DNA of 64,000 nt. It comes from Aeromonas lacus. GTDB taxonomy: Bacteria; Pseudomonadota; Gammaproteobacteria; Enterobacterales; Aeromonadaceae. The position numbers were made by a program, and so were the translations under genes. The notes under the pieces were generated by a model. The model saw only the letters and a program-made list of their open reading frames with translations, did not search any database and was not told the origin of the DNA. This document shows, piece by piece, positions 9,272 to 17,617 of the stretch. The DNA lies in assembly GCF_000764665.1 (NCBI RefSeq), contig NZ_JRGM01000138.1:1-64000 (forward strand). The letters run 5' to 3'. Position 1 is the first letter of the stretch. Every line of letters starts with the position of its first letter.

Positions 9272-9317
9272 TCGGTTCCATGGAGGCGCACTTGCTTTGC
9301 TTCGGTTCCCTGGAGGC
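9272..9317 (-). repeat. Two direct 16-bp repeats, 30-bp period
   Basis: TCGGTTCCATGGAGGC (9272-9287) and TCGGTTCCCTGGAGGC (9302-9317) differ at one base. On the minus-strand transcript each reads GCCTCCA(G/T)GGAACCGA, carrying CCTCC, which is complementary to Shine-Dalgarno sequences, and a GGA triplet. Confidence 0.8.
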
Positions 9318-9356
9318 TTTCATCGTCATCCTGACGGGTGGCGAACCACGGGAGCT

Positions 9357-9384
9357 AATTTACCAGCTGGCACCGTAAACTCAA
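9357..9384 (-). promoter_or_regulatory. Candidate promoter of the small RNA
   Basis: TTGAGT (9379-9384), 16-base spacer, TAAATT (9357-9362) on the minus strand, just downstream of the CRP-type site. Prediction by inspection; a closer promoter is not excluded. Confidence 0.4.
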
Positions 9385-9390
9385 TCTTTT

Positions 9391-9406
9391 TGTGAAGCTC
9401 GTCACA
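9391..9406. promoter_or_regulatory. CRP (cAMP receptor protein) binding site
   Basis: TGTGA-AGCTCG-TCACA, both half-sites perfect with the canonical six-base spacer, flanked by T- and A-rich bases. It lies 185 bases from the small ORF start and 194 bases from the pepD start, so it could serve either. Its centre is about 48 bases upstream of the predicted small-RNA start. Confidence 0.7.
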
Positions 9407-9599
9407 TAAATTTCGTTTCTGCCAAACAGTGTCACCCGAGCCTGACAATTGCACTGCCCCGGTAGCCACCGGCAGCACAACCGCCCTGCGATTTGCGCTA
9501 ACCGCTCACATTTTTCTGCGATTGACTGTATTATCGTTATCCACTTTCCAGGCCCACTGACGGGGCCTCTCTCATTCCGTGCTGGTAAGGAGTCCTGAC

Positions 9600-11051
9600 G
9601 TGGCACAACTAAGTTCCTTGTCCCCCCAACTGATTTGGCATTTCTTCGAACAGATCTGCTCCATCCCCCACCCTTCCAAGCATGAAGCCAAGCTGAGTGC
9701 CTGGATCGTCCAATGGGCGCAAGGGGAAGGTCTGGCGGTCAAACAGGATAACGTCGGCAACATCATCATCAAAAAACCGGCAACCCCGGGGATGGAAAAC
9801 CGCAAGGCCGTGGTGCTGCAGGCCCACATCGACATGGTGCCGCAGGCCAACGCCGACACCAAACACGACTTCGCCAACGACCCCATCGATGCCTACGTCG
9901 ATGGCGAATGGGTCACTGCCCGTGGCACCACCCTGGGTGCCGACAACGGTATTGGCATGGCCGGTTGCCTGGCAGTGCTGGCTGACAAGACCATCAAGCA
10001 CGGCCCGCTGGAAGTGCTGCTGACCACTGACGAAGAGACCGGCATGACCGGCGCCTTCGGTCTGGAAGCAGGCTGGCTGGAGGGCGAAATTCTGCTCAAC
10101 ACCGACTCCGAAGAGGATGGCGAGGTCTATATGGGCTGCGCCGGTGGTGTCGATGCCAATATCCGCTTCCCGCTCGAGCTGGTTGATGCTGCGGAAGGTG
10201 AAGCATTCGAACTGGCCGTCAAAGGGCTGCGTGGCGGTCACTCCGGTTGCGACATCCACCGCGGCCGTGGCAACGCCAACAAGCTGCTGGTGCGCCTGCT
10301 CAAAGCAGCCGAGCCGCTCGGTATCCGTCTGGCCGAGATCCACGGCGGCACCCTGCGCAACGCCATCCCGCGCGAAGCACGTGCCACCCTGCTGGTACCC
10401 GCTGCCAGCGTAAACGAGTTCAAGGCGCTGGTTGACCGCTATACCGGTATCTACCAGACCGAGCTGGCCGCCACCGAGCCGAACCTGACTCTGCTGGTCA
10501 ACAGCGCCGCCAAACCGGCCAAGCTGATGAGCATCTCCCTGCAGCAGCGCCTGCTGGATGCCCTGATGGCCTGCCCGAACGGCGTGATGCGCATGAGCGA
10601 TGCCATGCCCGGCGTGACCGAAACCTCAACCAACCTGGGGGTCATCAAGACTCAGGATGGCGAAGTGTACGTCCAGTGCCTGATCCGCTCCCTGATCGAC
10701 TCCGGTCGCGAGAGCATTGAGCAGATGACCCGCTCCCTGTTCACGCTGGCGGGTGCCAGCTGCGAATTCACTGGTGCCTACCCAGGTTGGGCGCCGAATG
10801 TGGACTCCCCCGTCATGGCGCTGGTGCGCAACAGCTACCAGACTCTGTTCGGCACCATGCCCAACGTCATGGTGATCCACGCAGGTCTCGAGTGCGGTCT
10901 GTTCAAGAGCGCCTATCCGGAGTGGGACATGGTCTCCTTCGGCCCGACCATCCGTGGGGCCCACTCCCCTGACGAGAAAGTACACATCCCGGCAGTCGAG
11001 CGTTTCTGGCAACTGCTGGTTCACGTACTGGAAGCCATTCCGGCCAAGTAA
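9600..11051 (+). CDS. pepD: Cytosol non-specific dipeptidase (peptidase D, aminoacyl-histidine dipeptidase)
   Basis: A 483-residue M20-family metallodipeptidase that cleaves a range of dipeptides, often Xaa-His. Metal-site motifs are visible: VLQAHIDMVPQ (His and Asp), GADNGIGMAG (bridging Asp), LTTDEETGMTGAFGL (catalytic Glu and metal Glu), NTDSEEDGE and HAGLECGLF; near the C-terminus GPTIRGAHSPDE holds the last His. The start is GTG at 9600, seven bases after AAGGAG, giving a length like E. coli PepD (485). It stands alone between the small-RNA locus and a terminator. Confidence 0.96.
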   Translation: MAQLSSLSPQLIWHFFEQICSIPHPSKHEAKLSAWIVQWAQGEGLAVKQDNVGNIIIKKPATPGMENRKAVVLQAHIDMVPQANADTKHDFANDPIDAYVDGEWVTARGTTLGADNGIGMAGCLAVLADKTIKHGPLEVLLTTDEETGMTGAFGLEAGWLEGEILLNTDSEEDGEVYMGCAGGVDANIRFPLELVDAAEGEAFELAVKGLRGGHSGCDIHRGRGNANKLLVRLLKAAEPLGIRLAEIHGGTLRNAIPREARATLLVPAASVNEFKALVDRYTGIYQTELAATEPNLTLLVNSAAKPAKLMSISLQQRLLDALMACPNGVMRMSDAMPGVTETSTNLGVIKTQDGEVYVQCLIRSLIDSGRESIEQMTRSLFTLAGASCEFTGAYPGWAPNVDSPVMALVRNSYQTLFGTMPNVMVIHAGLECGLFKSAYPEWDMVSFGPTIRGAHSPDEKVHIPAVERFWQLLVHVLEAIPAK

Positions 11052-11077
11052 GCCAGCCCGGATCAAACGGCAAAACA

Positions 11078-11105
11078 AAGCCCCGCACTGCTGCGGGGCT
11101 TTTTA
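11078..11105. terminator. Terminator between pepD and djlA
   Basis: AAGCCCCGC / GCGGGGCTT stem (11078-11086, 11093-11101) with T-run; lies between convergent genes. Confidence 0.9.
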
Positions 11106-11132
11106 TTGTCTGTTCCAGCCTGACTTTGGCGC

Positions 11133-11966
11133 TTAACGGATACCGCGGGCCTCGCGGATCCACTCCCAGGCTTGCTGGATTTCCTGGGTTTTCTCCTTGG
11201 CCATCTCCATCATCTCCGGCGGCAATCCCTTGGCGGCCAGCTTGTCCGGGTGATGCTTGCTCATCTCCTTGCGATAGGCGCGCTTGATATCCTGATCGCT
11301 GTCGCTCTCGCTCACCCCCAGCAGCTGGTAGGCATTCTTGAGGCGATCCGCCGAGGGAGGAGCCTGCCGATACTGCTGGCCATCCGCACCGCTCCCCTGA
11401 TACTGGCCATGGGCCTGATTGAAGAAGTTCATCTGCGCCTCGGCCATAGCCAGAATGCGGGCCAGCTCGATGCGGCTGAAGCCCAGTTCATCGGCAATGG
11501 TGTGCAGGATGGCGCGTTCACCATCCTCTACCCGACCATCGGCAAAGGCGGCCTGCAGCTGTACTTCCAGAAAGAAGCGCAGGATATCGCGCTGGCCCTG
11601 GCTGGCACGACGAAACTCGGCCAGGGTCTCGCGCAGCGGGAAACCGGCCTCCTTGCCATGCCGGAACGAATCCTGCGCGCGGCTGCGCAGCTCGCCGGAA
11701 AGACGCATCCGATCCATCAGATTGGAGGCGACCCGGATCTCCTGTTCGGTCACCTGGCCGCTCGACTTGGCGATATGGCCCATCACCGAGAAGGTGGCAT
11801 GGAAGAAGACAGCCTGTTGCTCCTGAGTCGGAGTGCGGCGAAACGCCCCCTGCAGCCCCATGCCGCGATCGAAACGGTGGCCAATCCAGAGGCCAATCAG
11901 GGCACCGATGATGTTGCCGAGCAGAAAACCGAAGAAGGCGCCCAGCACCTTACCCCAAATACGCAT
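11133..11966 (-). CDS. djlA: Membrane-anchored DnaJ-like co-chaperone
   Basis: A 277-residue type III J-protein. Order: a single N-terminal membrane anchor rich in Gly (GAFFGFLLGNIIGALIGLWIG, about 7-27), a TerB-like helical domain (about 55-175), a Gln/Gly-rich linker, and a C-terminal J-domain (about 210-277) with HHPDKL carrying the HPD triplet that stimulates DnaK ATPase. Length is like E. coli DjlA (271). First gene downstream of amgK-murU in a minus-strand unit, next to lptD as in E. coli. Confidence 0.95.
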   Translation of the reverse strand: MRIWGKVLGAFFGFLLGNIIGALIGLWIGHRFDRGMGLQGAFRRTPTQEQQAVFFHATFSVMGHIAKSSGQVTEQEIRVASNLMDRMRLSGELRSRAQDSFRHGKEAGFPLRETLAEFRRASQGQRDILRFFLEVQLQAAFADGRVEDGERAILHTIADELGFSRIELARILAMAEAQMNFFNQAHGQYQGSGADGQQYRQAPPSADRLKNAYQLLGVSESDSDQDIKRAYRKEMSKHHPDKLAAKGLPPEMMEMAKEKTQEIQQAWEWIREARGIR

Positions 11967-11985
11967 GGTTCAAGACCTCTTGATG

Positions 11986-12654
11986 TTATTGAGCGCGGTG
12001 CTGAAGCTGTTCGTCCAGCTCGCGCAGACGGTCGACAGTGCCGATATCGCGCCACTCGCCAGCCAGCAGACTGCCACCTACCAGACCTTGTGCCATCCAC
12101 TCCCGCAACAGGGGAGCCAGCTTGCGGGCACCCGCAGGCAGACCGGCAAAAGCTGTGGGCTGATAGAGGCCGACGCCGCTGAAAGTAAAGGCGGGGGTGT
12201 CTACGACCTTGCCAGCCTGCAGGGCAAAGTCCCCGGCCGGATGCTGGGGCGGATTGGGTGCCAACCAGAGGTGGGCCTGATTCTCACCCAAGGACTGGCC
12301 AACCAGAGAGCGATAGTCGAGATCGAGCCAGGTATCGCCGTTGATCACCAGAAATGGCTCATCCCCCAACAGTGGCAGCGCCTGGATGATACCGCCGGCC
12401 GTCTCCAGCGCGCTCTCCTCGGCTGACCAGTGAATGGTCACGCCAAGCGCACTGCCATCACCCAGGGTCTCGACCAGCTTGTGGCCAAGCCAGGCGTGGT
12501 TAATCACCAGCTCGGTGACTCCGGCTGCTTTGAGCTTTTCGATATGGTGGACGATGAGTGGCTTGCCCCCGACAGCCAACAACGGCTTGGGCAGCAGGTC
12601 AGTCAGCGGGCGCATCCGCTCGCCACGGCCAGCGGCCAGGATCATCGCCTTCAT
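11986..12654 (-). CDS. murU: N-acetylmuramate alpha-1-phosphate uridylyltransferase
   Basis: A 222-residue nucleotidyltransferase. The N-terminal signature MKAMILAAGRGERMRPLTD and KPLLAVGGKPLI are typical of sugar-1-phosphate transferases, with VINGDTWLDLD as the metal-binding Asp region. In Pseudomonas, MurU makes UDP-MurNAc from MurNAc-1-phosphate in a peptidoglycan recycling route absent from E. coli. The adjacent AmgK kinase, overlapping by four bases, supplies the substrate, which strengthens the call over a general glucose-1-phosphate transferase. Confidence 0.88.
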   Translation of the reverse strand: MKAMILAAGRGERMRPLTDLLPKPLLAVGGKPLIVHHIEKLKAAGVTELVINHAWLGHKLVETLGDGSALGVTIHWSAEESALETAGGIIQALPLLGDEPFLVINGDTWLDLDYRSLVGQSLGENQAHLWLAPNPPQHPAGDFALQAGKVVDTPAFTFSGVGLYQPTAFAGLPAGARKLAPLLREWMAQGLVGGSLLAGEWRDIGTVDRLRELDEQLQHRAQ

Positions 12655-13661
12655 GGTTTTACCCCGGCGTTGGCAATCCCCGGCAACACCACCTGCTCGA
12701 GCCACTGGCCAAAACGGGCCAATACCGGATAAGCGCTACCGTGGTTGCGACAGACATCCACCACGTAGCCGAGGGTACGGGGAATATCCTTGAGATAGCC
12801 GGATTTGCCGTCGCGATGATAGAGGCGGGTGAAAAGCCCCGCCGCTTTCAGATGACGCTGCATACCGGTCAGGTCGGCATCGCGGCGGAAACTGGCGTAA
12901 TCGCGCTCGCCAAGCAGTCCAGCCTGCTGCAGGGTAGCAAAGCCGTGCTGCATCCCCTGCTCGATCACCGCGTCCGGCCAGCGTACATAGCAATCTTTCA
13001 GCAGGGAAACGAGGTCATAGGTGAGCGGCCCGATGACCATATCCTGAAAATCGATGATGGCGAGTTCGCTGCTATCAGGAGTGTCTCCGCCGCACACCAT
13101 CAGGTTGCGACTGTGGAAGTCACGGTGCATCACCCCTTGTGGCTGAGCCAGATTGCAGGCGGTGAGACAGGCAAAGGTCTCGTCCAGCAACACCTGCTCT
13201 TCATCGCTCAGGGTCAGCTTTAGATGGTGACCCAGCAACCATTCGGGGAAAATGCTGTTCTCCCTCGCCATAAAGGCGGTATCGAAGGGTTCAAGCGCCA
13301 GATCCACCGACCCCAGTGTCGGCAACAGATCGATCGCCTTGCCATACCAGGCCAGCACGTTGTGCTCGTTCAGGCAGCTGATCAGCTGGGTATCGCCCAG
13401 GTCACTGACCGCCAGCAAACCCTGTTCATAATCAACGGCCTTGACCTCTGGCGCCAGCAACTGACGCGCATGCAAGGCGGCGGCATTGCGAACAAATTCA
13501 TGATTTTTTTCGGTTTTCGGATTGGCATCTACCCATATCAGCCCGGCGCCACGGTAGTAGCGGCGGAAACTGGCATCACCGGAAATAAGGGTCAACTGAA
13601 GGGTGGCATCGCCTGAAATCTGGCGTGCCCACTGCAATAGCAGGGAATCGCGATCGTGCAT
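12651..13661 (-). CDS. amgK: N-acetylmuramate/N-acetylglucosamine anomeric kinase
   Basis: A 336-residue aminoglycoside phosphotransferase-fold kinase. Catalytic loop HRDFHSRNLM and metal-binding IIDFQD are present; the N-terminal ATP lobe contains SGDASFRRYYR, typical of the AmgK group. In Pseudomonas it phosphorylates MurNAc at C1 so that recycled wall sugar bypasses fosfomycin-sensitive MurA. Its stop codon overlaps the murU start (ATGA), indicating coupled translation. It diverges from lptD. Confidence 0.88.
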   Translation of the reverse strand: MHDRDSLLLQWARQISGDATLQLTLISGDASFRRYYRGAGLIWVDANPKTEKNHEFVRNAAALHARQLLAPEVKAVDYEQGLLAVSDLGDTQLISCLNEHNVLAWYGKAIDLLPTLGSVDLALEPFDTAFMARENSIFPEWLLGHHLKLTLSDEEQVLLDETFACLTACNLAQPQGVMHRDFHSRNLMVCGGDTPDSSELAIIDFQDMVIGPLTYDLVSLLKDCYVRWPDAVIEQGMQHGFATLQQAGLLGERDYASFRRDADLTGMQRHLKAAGLFTRLYHRDGKSGYLKDIPRTLGYVVDVCRNHGSAYPVLARFGQWLEQVVLPGIANAGVKP

Positions 13662-13690
13662 AAGTAGGGGACCAAGGTGGAAAGCAGCAC

Positions 13691-13719
13691 TTGGCTGTTA
13701 GCCCTGGCCGCAATAATGC
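13691..13719 (+). promoter_or_regulatory. Candidate promoter of lptD operon
   Basis: TTGGCT (13691-13696), 17-base spacer, TAATGC (13714-13719) in the amgK/lptD divergent gap. Weak -10; prediction only. Confidence 0.35.
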
Positions 13720-13835
13720 TTTATCATTGCCGGCTAACATAAAGCAATGACATGCAATGTCAACTCGATGAAACCTGTCGTAAAATGCATGCCTTGGATC
13801 AACCGTATCTATCACGGATTGCACGAGTCTTTCAC

Positions 13836-16292
13836 ATGACAAAATGGACACTGGGATACCGTTATCCCATCGCCCTGACTATCAGCCTGGCACCGGCCCT
13901 GACATCCATGATGGTTCAGGCTGCCCCTTTTGAGACGCCGCCAGCCACAGGGATCCTCGACAGCCTCTGTTACGACTATGTCCCCAAGGTCGAAAAGCCA
14001 GCCTCTGCCGAGGAGGCCAATGCACTACCGGTCGAGGTGGATGCTGACCGCCTCGAAGCCAAGCAAGGCGGCACCGCCGTCTATGAAGGGGATGTCAAGG
14101 TTCGTCAGGGGGTTCGCAAGTTCGACTCCGACTATGCCCAGCTCGACCAGAAGAGCCGGGATGTCATCGCCATCGGCAACATCTATTACAACGACGGTCA
14201 GGTGACCGTCACCAGCGACAAGACCCTCAAATCCAACCTGGATACCAAGAACTCGGAGCTGGAAGAGGGCAAGTATCAGGTTCATGGTTCACCGGTGCGC
14301 GGCTTTGCCAAGCGGGTCACCATGACCAACAACAACCAGAACATCACCATGGAGGGGGCCCAGTACACCACCTGCCCCCCGGGTCAGGAGGTGTGGACCC
14401 TCAAAGCGGGCAGCATCGATATCGACCAGAAAGAGGTGTTCGGCGAGGCGTGGAACGCCAGCCTCTGGCTCTACGACTACCCGGTGTTCTACTTCCCCTA
14501 TATCAACTTCCCCATCAAGGATGAGCGGAAGACGGGCTTGCTCTACCCCGGTTATACGCAAAGTTCCAGCAACGGCATGGATATTACCCAGCCCTTTTAC
14601 TGGAACATTGCCCCCAACTACGATGCCACCATCACCTCCCGCTTTATGGACAAACGCGGCCTGATGGAACAGGTGGAGTTCCGCTATATGCCGGATCCCG
14701 CCCACGCAGGCATCCTCTACTTTGAAAACCTGGCTGACGACAAGCAATACGATGCAGGCAACCCCAGCTTCATCAACACGTCGACCGGCACACCTTACCT
14801 GTCCGATGGCCACCGCTATCTGATGAACGTGCGTCACGGCAGCAGCCTGATGGATGGCTCCCTGCGCTTTGGTGTCGATTACACCCAGGTGCGCGACAAG
14901 GATTACAACTACTTCAACGACTTCAGCCCGCCGGTGGGCACCCAGGTCGACAGCCAGTTGCAGCAATCCTTTACTGCCGGTTATTACCAGCAGAACTGGA
15001 ACCTCACCTCAGAAGTGCGCCGCTATCAGATCCTGAGCCCCTACGCGCTGCTGCCCCACGAGATGCTGCCGCGTATCGACTACAACTACTACCAGCAGGG
15101 CAAGTGGTTCGATCTGGCCTGGAACAGCGAACTGACCAAATTTGGTTATGACAGCGGCAGCGCCAGTGCCCAGCAGGCCGGTGAGCGTTACACCACCACC
15201 CGTCTGCACCTGGCTCCGACCCTGACCGTGCCTCTCATCGATGCCCCTGGCTACTACCTCACCAGCCAGTACAAGCTGATGTTTACCTCCTACAACCAGG
15301 AGGTACCCAAGGATCTGGTCTACACGGATCGCTCGCGTTTTACCGACTCCAGCACTGGCCAGCTCACCCTTAAGGATGGCACTGTCAACCGTACCCTCCC
15401 CTCCTTCCGCCTCAAGGGTGGGCTCAACTTCGATCGCCCGGTTGACTGGTATGATGGCAAGGGTACCCAGACGCTGGAGCCGGAGTTCCAGTATCTCTAT
15501 GTCCCCTATCGGGATCAGGACGATATCGGGATCTACGACTCCACCACCACCCGTCAGGATTACTACAGCCTGTTCAGCGATCGTCGTTATGCCGGTCTCG
15601 ACCGCATCAGCGACGCCAACCGCGTCACTGCCGGTCTCACCAGCCGGATCTATGACAACGTAGGTGACGAGCGGCTGCGTTTGGCTGTAGCCCAGGCGTT
15701 CGAGATGACGCCACCCAAGGTTCGCCTCTATCCTTCGGATCCCGAGAGTACCAACTCTCGCTCCCTGCTCTCTTTTGAGGGGGATGCCCGGGTCACGGAG
15801 CAGTGGTTTGCTCACGCAGGCACTCAATACGACACAGAAAAAAGTCAGTTCAGTGCGGCAAACGGAGCTGTTGAGTATCGTAACGAGAAGTTCATCAGCC
15901 AGGTCAACTACCGCTTTATCAAGGATGGCAATAAAAGTTACTACAACAGTGCTGTGGCAGAAGACTTGAGCCAGGCAGGTTTGGTGATGATGGCGCCGAT
16001 CGCCGATCAGTGGCAGATGTATGGTGGCTACTACCGTGACATCCGGCAAAACGTCAATATTGATCGCAAAATAGGAGTCAAATATGACTCCTGCTGCTGG
16101 AGCATCAACTTGAGTCTGGAGTGGCACAACCAGCCAGACAACATCACTCTGAAGCCCATTTCCGAGAAATCGATCGGTCTTCAATTCGAGATGAAGGGAC
16201 TTGGCAGTGTGGGTACCGGTGGCCGCAGCGTCACACTGGATACCGAGCTGTTGCCCTATGTTCGCCCGTTTAATCTGAAAGACCAGCAATGA
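13836..16292 (+). CDS. lptD: LPS-assembly outer-membrane protein LptD
   Basis: An 818-residue outer-membrane translocon subunit that inserts lipopolysaccharide into the outer leaflet with LptE. A signal peptide (about 1-29, ending MMVQA) precedes an N-terminal OstA jellyroll domain (EVDADRLEAKQGGTAVYEGDVKVRQG...) and a large beta-barrel from about residue 200. Cysteines at LDSLCYD near the mature N-terminus, TTCPPG, and the adjacent pair YDSCCWSINLSLEW late in the barrel are those used for the essential interdomain disulfides. The ATG at 13836 is chosen because it leads straight into the signal peptide. First gene of the lptD-surA-pdxA-rsmA-apaG-apaH operon. Confidence 0.96.
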   Translation: MTKWTLGYRYPIALTISLAPALTSMMVQAAPFETPPATGILDSLCYDYVPKVEKPASAEEANALPVEVDADRLEAKQGGTAVYEGDVKVRQGVRKFDSDYAQLDQKSRDVIAIGNIYYNDGQVTVTSDKTLKSNLDTKNSELEEGKYQVHGSPVRGFAKRVTMTNNNQNITMEGAQYTTCPPGQEVWTLKAGSIDIDQKEVFGEAWNASLWLYDYPVFYFPYINFPIKDERKTGLLYPGYTQSSSNGMDITQPFYWNIAPNYDATITSRFMDKRGLMEQVEFRYMPDPAHAGILYFENLADDKQYDAGNPSFINTSTGTPYLSDGHRYLMNVRHGSSLMDGSLRFGVDYTQVRDKDYNYFNDFSPPVGTQVDSQLQQSFTAGYYQQNWNLTSEVRRYQILSPYALLPHEMLPRIDYNYYQQGKWFDLAWNSELTKFGYDSGSASAQQAGERYTTTRLHLAPTLTVPLIDAPGYYLTSQYKLMFTSYNQEVPKDLVYTDRSRFTDSSTGQLTLKDGTVNRTLPSFRLKGGLNFDRPVDWYDGKGTQTLEPEFQYLYVPYRDQDDIGIYDSTTTRQDYYSLFSDRRYAGLDRISDANRVTAGLTSRIYDNVGDERLRLAVAQAFEMTPPKVRLYPSDPESTNSRSLLSFEGDARVTEQWFAHAGTQYDTEKSQFSAANGAVEYRNEKFISQVNYRFIKDGNKSYYNSAVAEDLSQAGLVMMAPIADQWQMYGGYYRDIRQNVNIDRKIGVKYDSCCWSINLSLEWHNQPDNITLKPISEKSIGLQFEMKGLGSVGTGGRSVTLDTELLPYVRPFNLKDQQ

Positions 16293-16318
16293 TGCTGGTC
16301 CAGCCTTGAGAGATGGAT

Positions 16319-17617
16319 ATGAAAAAGACCCTGATTGCCCTGCTGACCGCGGGTATGTTTGGCGCCATGAGCCAGGCCGCACTGGCGGCCCCCGAGCTGA
16401 TGGACAAGGTGCTGGCCGTGGTCAACAAGGACGTGGTACTTGCCAGTCAACAGGACGCACTGGTCAACAAGGTAAAACTCTCCGCCCAGGAGAGCGGTCA
16501 GTCCCTGCCGGACGATGCCACCCTGCGCAAACAGGCACTGGATCGCCTGATCCAGGAGAGCTTGCAGCTGCAACTGGCCGATCGCCAGGGCCTCAAGATC
16601 AGCGATACCCAGCTGGAGCAAGCTATCCAGGGGATCGCCGCCGACAACAAGATGACCCTGGATCAGCTGCGTGCCCAGCTGGCCCGTGAAGGGATGAGCT
16701 ATTCCCAGTATCGGGAAGAGGTGCGCCGCGAGATCCTGATGAACGAGGTGCGTCGCAACCAGGTACGCCGTCGCATCAACATCTCCGATCAGGAGGTGAA
16801 GCAGGTGGTCGAGATCCTGAAAAAGCAGGGTCAGCAGCAGAACGAATACCACGTCGGCCATATCCAGATCTCTCTGCCGGATAACCCCACCGCGGCCCAG
16901 CTGGATGCCGCAAAGAGCAAGATCGAGCGTATCCTGACTGCCCTCAAGCAGGGTGCCGACTTCCGCAAACTGGCCATTGCCGAAAGTAACGGCCCCAAGG
17001 CGCTGGAAGGTGGTGACTGGGGCTGGATGAGCCCGCAAGAGATGCCGACCCTGATGGCGGAAGCGGTACAGGGTGCCAAGAAAGGCGACATCGTCGGCCC
17101 GCTGCGCTCCGGCGCCGGTCTGCACATCATCAAGGTGTTCGATACCAAGGGCCAGCAGCAGGTGATGCTGACCGAGGTGAAGGCTCGCCATATCCTGATC
17201 AAGCCCTCCATCATCCTGAGTGAAGAGAAGGCCAAGGGGATGCTGGACGGCATCCTGCACGACATCAAGAGCGGCAAGGCCAGCTTCGCCAGCATGGCAG
17301 AGAAGTACTCCGAAGATCCGGGCTCTGCAGTACAGGGCGGCGAACTGGGCTGGTCTGATCCCAACGTCTATGTGCCCGAGTTCCGCGACATGGTCAACCG
17401 CCTGCAGCCGGGCCAAATCAGTGCCCCGTTCCGTACCAGCCATGGCTGGCACATCGTGCAGGTGGAAGATCGCCGTAGCCAGGACGCCACAGACAAGGCG
17501 CAGGAGCAGCGTGCCTACCAGCTCATTTACAACCGTCGCTTCGTGGAAGAGTCCCAGGCGTGGCTGGACGAGCTGCGTGACGAGGCCTACATCCGTATCG
17601 AAGGCGCCGGTAGCTGA
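16319..17617 (+). CDS. surA: Periplasmic chaperone and peptidyl-prolyl isomerase SurA
   Basis: A 432-residue chaperone that escorts outer-membrane proteins, LptD among them, to the Bam complex. Signal peptide [23 protein letters not shown], then the N-terminal chaperone domain ([21 protein letters not shown]), two parvulin domains (about 170-270 and 282-380; [10 protein letters not shown] and [11 protein letters not shown] mark their starts) and a C-terminal helix. The second ATG (16319) has GAGAG at the best spacing; an ATG at 16313 would add two residues. The stop overlaps the pdxA start (TGATG). Confidence 0.96.
   Translation: MKKTLIALLTAGMFGAMSQAALAAPELMDKVLAVVNKDVVLASQQDALVNKVKLSAQESGQSLPDDATLRKQALDRLIQESLQLQLADRQGLKISDTQLEQAIQGIAADNKMTLDQLRAQLAREGMSYSQYREEVRREILMNEVRRNQVRRRINISDQEVKQVVEILKKQGQQQNEYHVGHIQISLPDNPTAAQLDAAKSKIERILTALKQGADFRKLAIAESNGPKALEGGDWGWMSPQEMPTLMAEAVQGAKKGDIVGPLRSGAGLHIIKVFDTKGQQQVMLTEVKARHILIKPSIILSEEKAKGMLDGILHDIKSGKASFASMAEKYSEDPGSAVQGGELGWSDPNVYVPEFRDMVNRLQPGQISAPFRTSHGWHIVQVEDRRSQDATDKAQEQRAYQLIYNRRFVEESQAWLDELRDEAYIRIEGAGS

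Larger units (their letters stand above)
9024..9350 (-). ncRNA. Predicted dual-function small RNA, VcdRP-like
   Basis: Predicted transcript from the promoter at 9357-9384 to the terminator at 9024-9063, about 330 nt. It contains a structured leader (GTGG-TTCG-CCAC hairpin at 9338-9349; CGTCA-GGA-TGACG hairpin at 9324-9336; two copies of a CCTCC-bearing 16-mer at 9302-9317 and 9272-9287), a 29-codon ORF with a strong ribosome binding site, and a Rho-independent terminator. From memory, V. cholerae VcdRP is a CRP-repressed sRNA that lowers PTS sugar-transporter mRNAs and encodes a 29-residue protein acting on citrate synthase. ORF length and CRP site fit, but the identity is inference. Confidence 0.5.
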
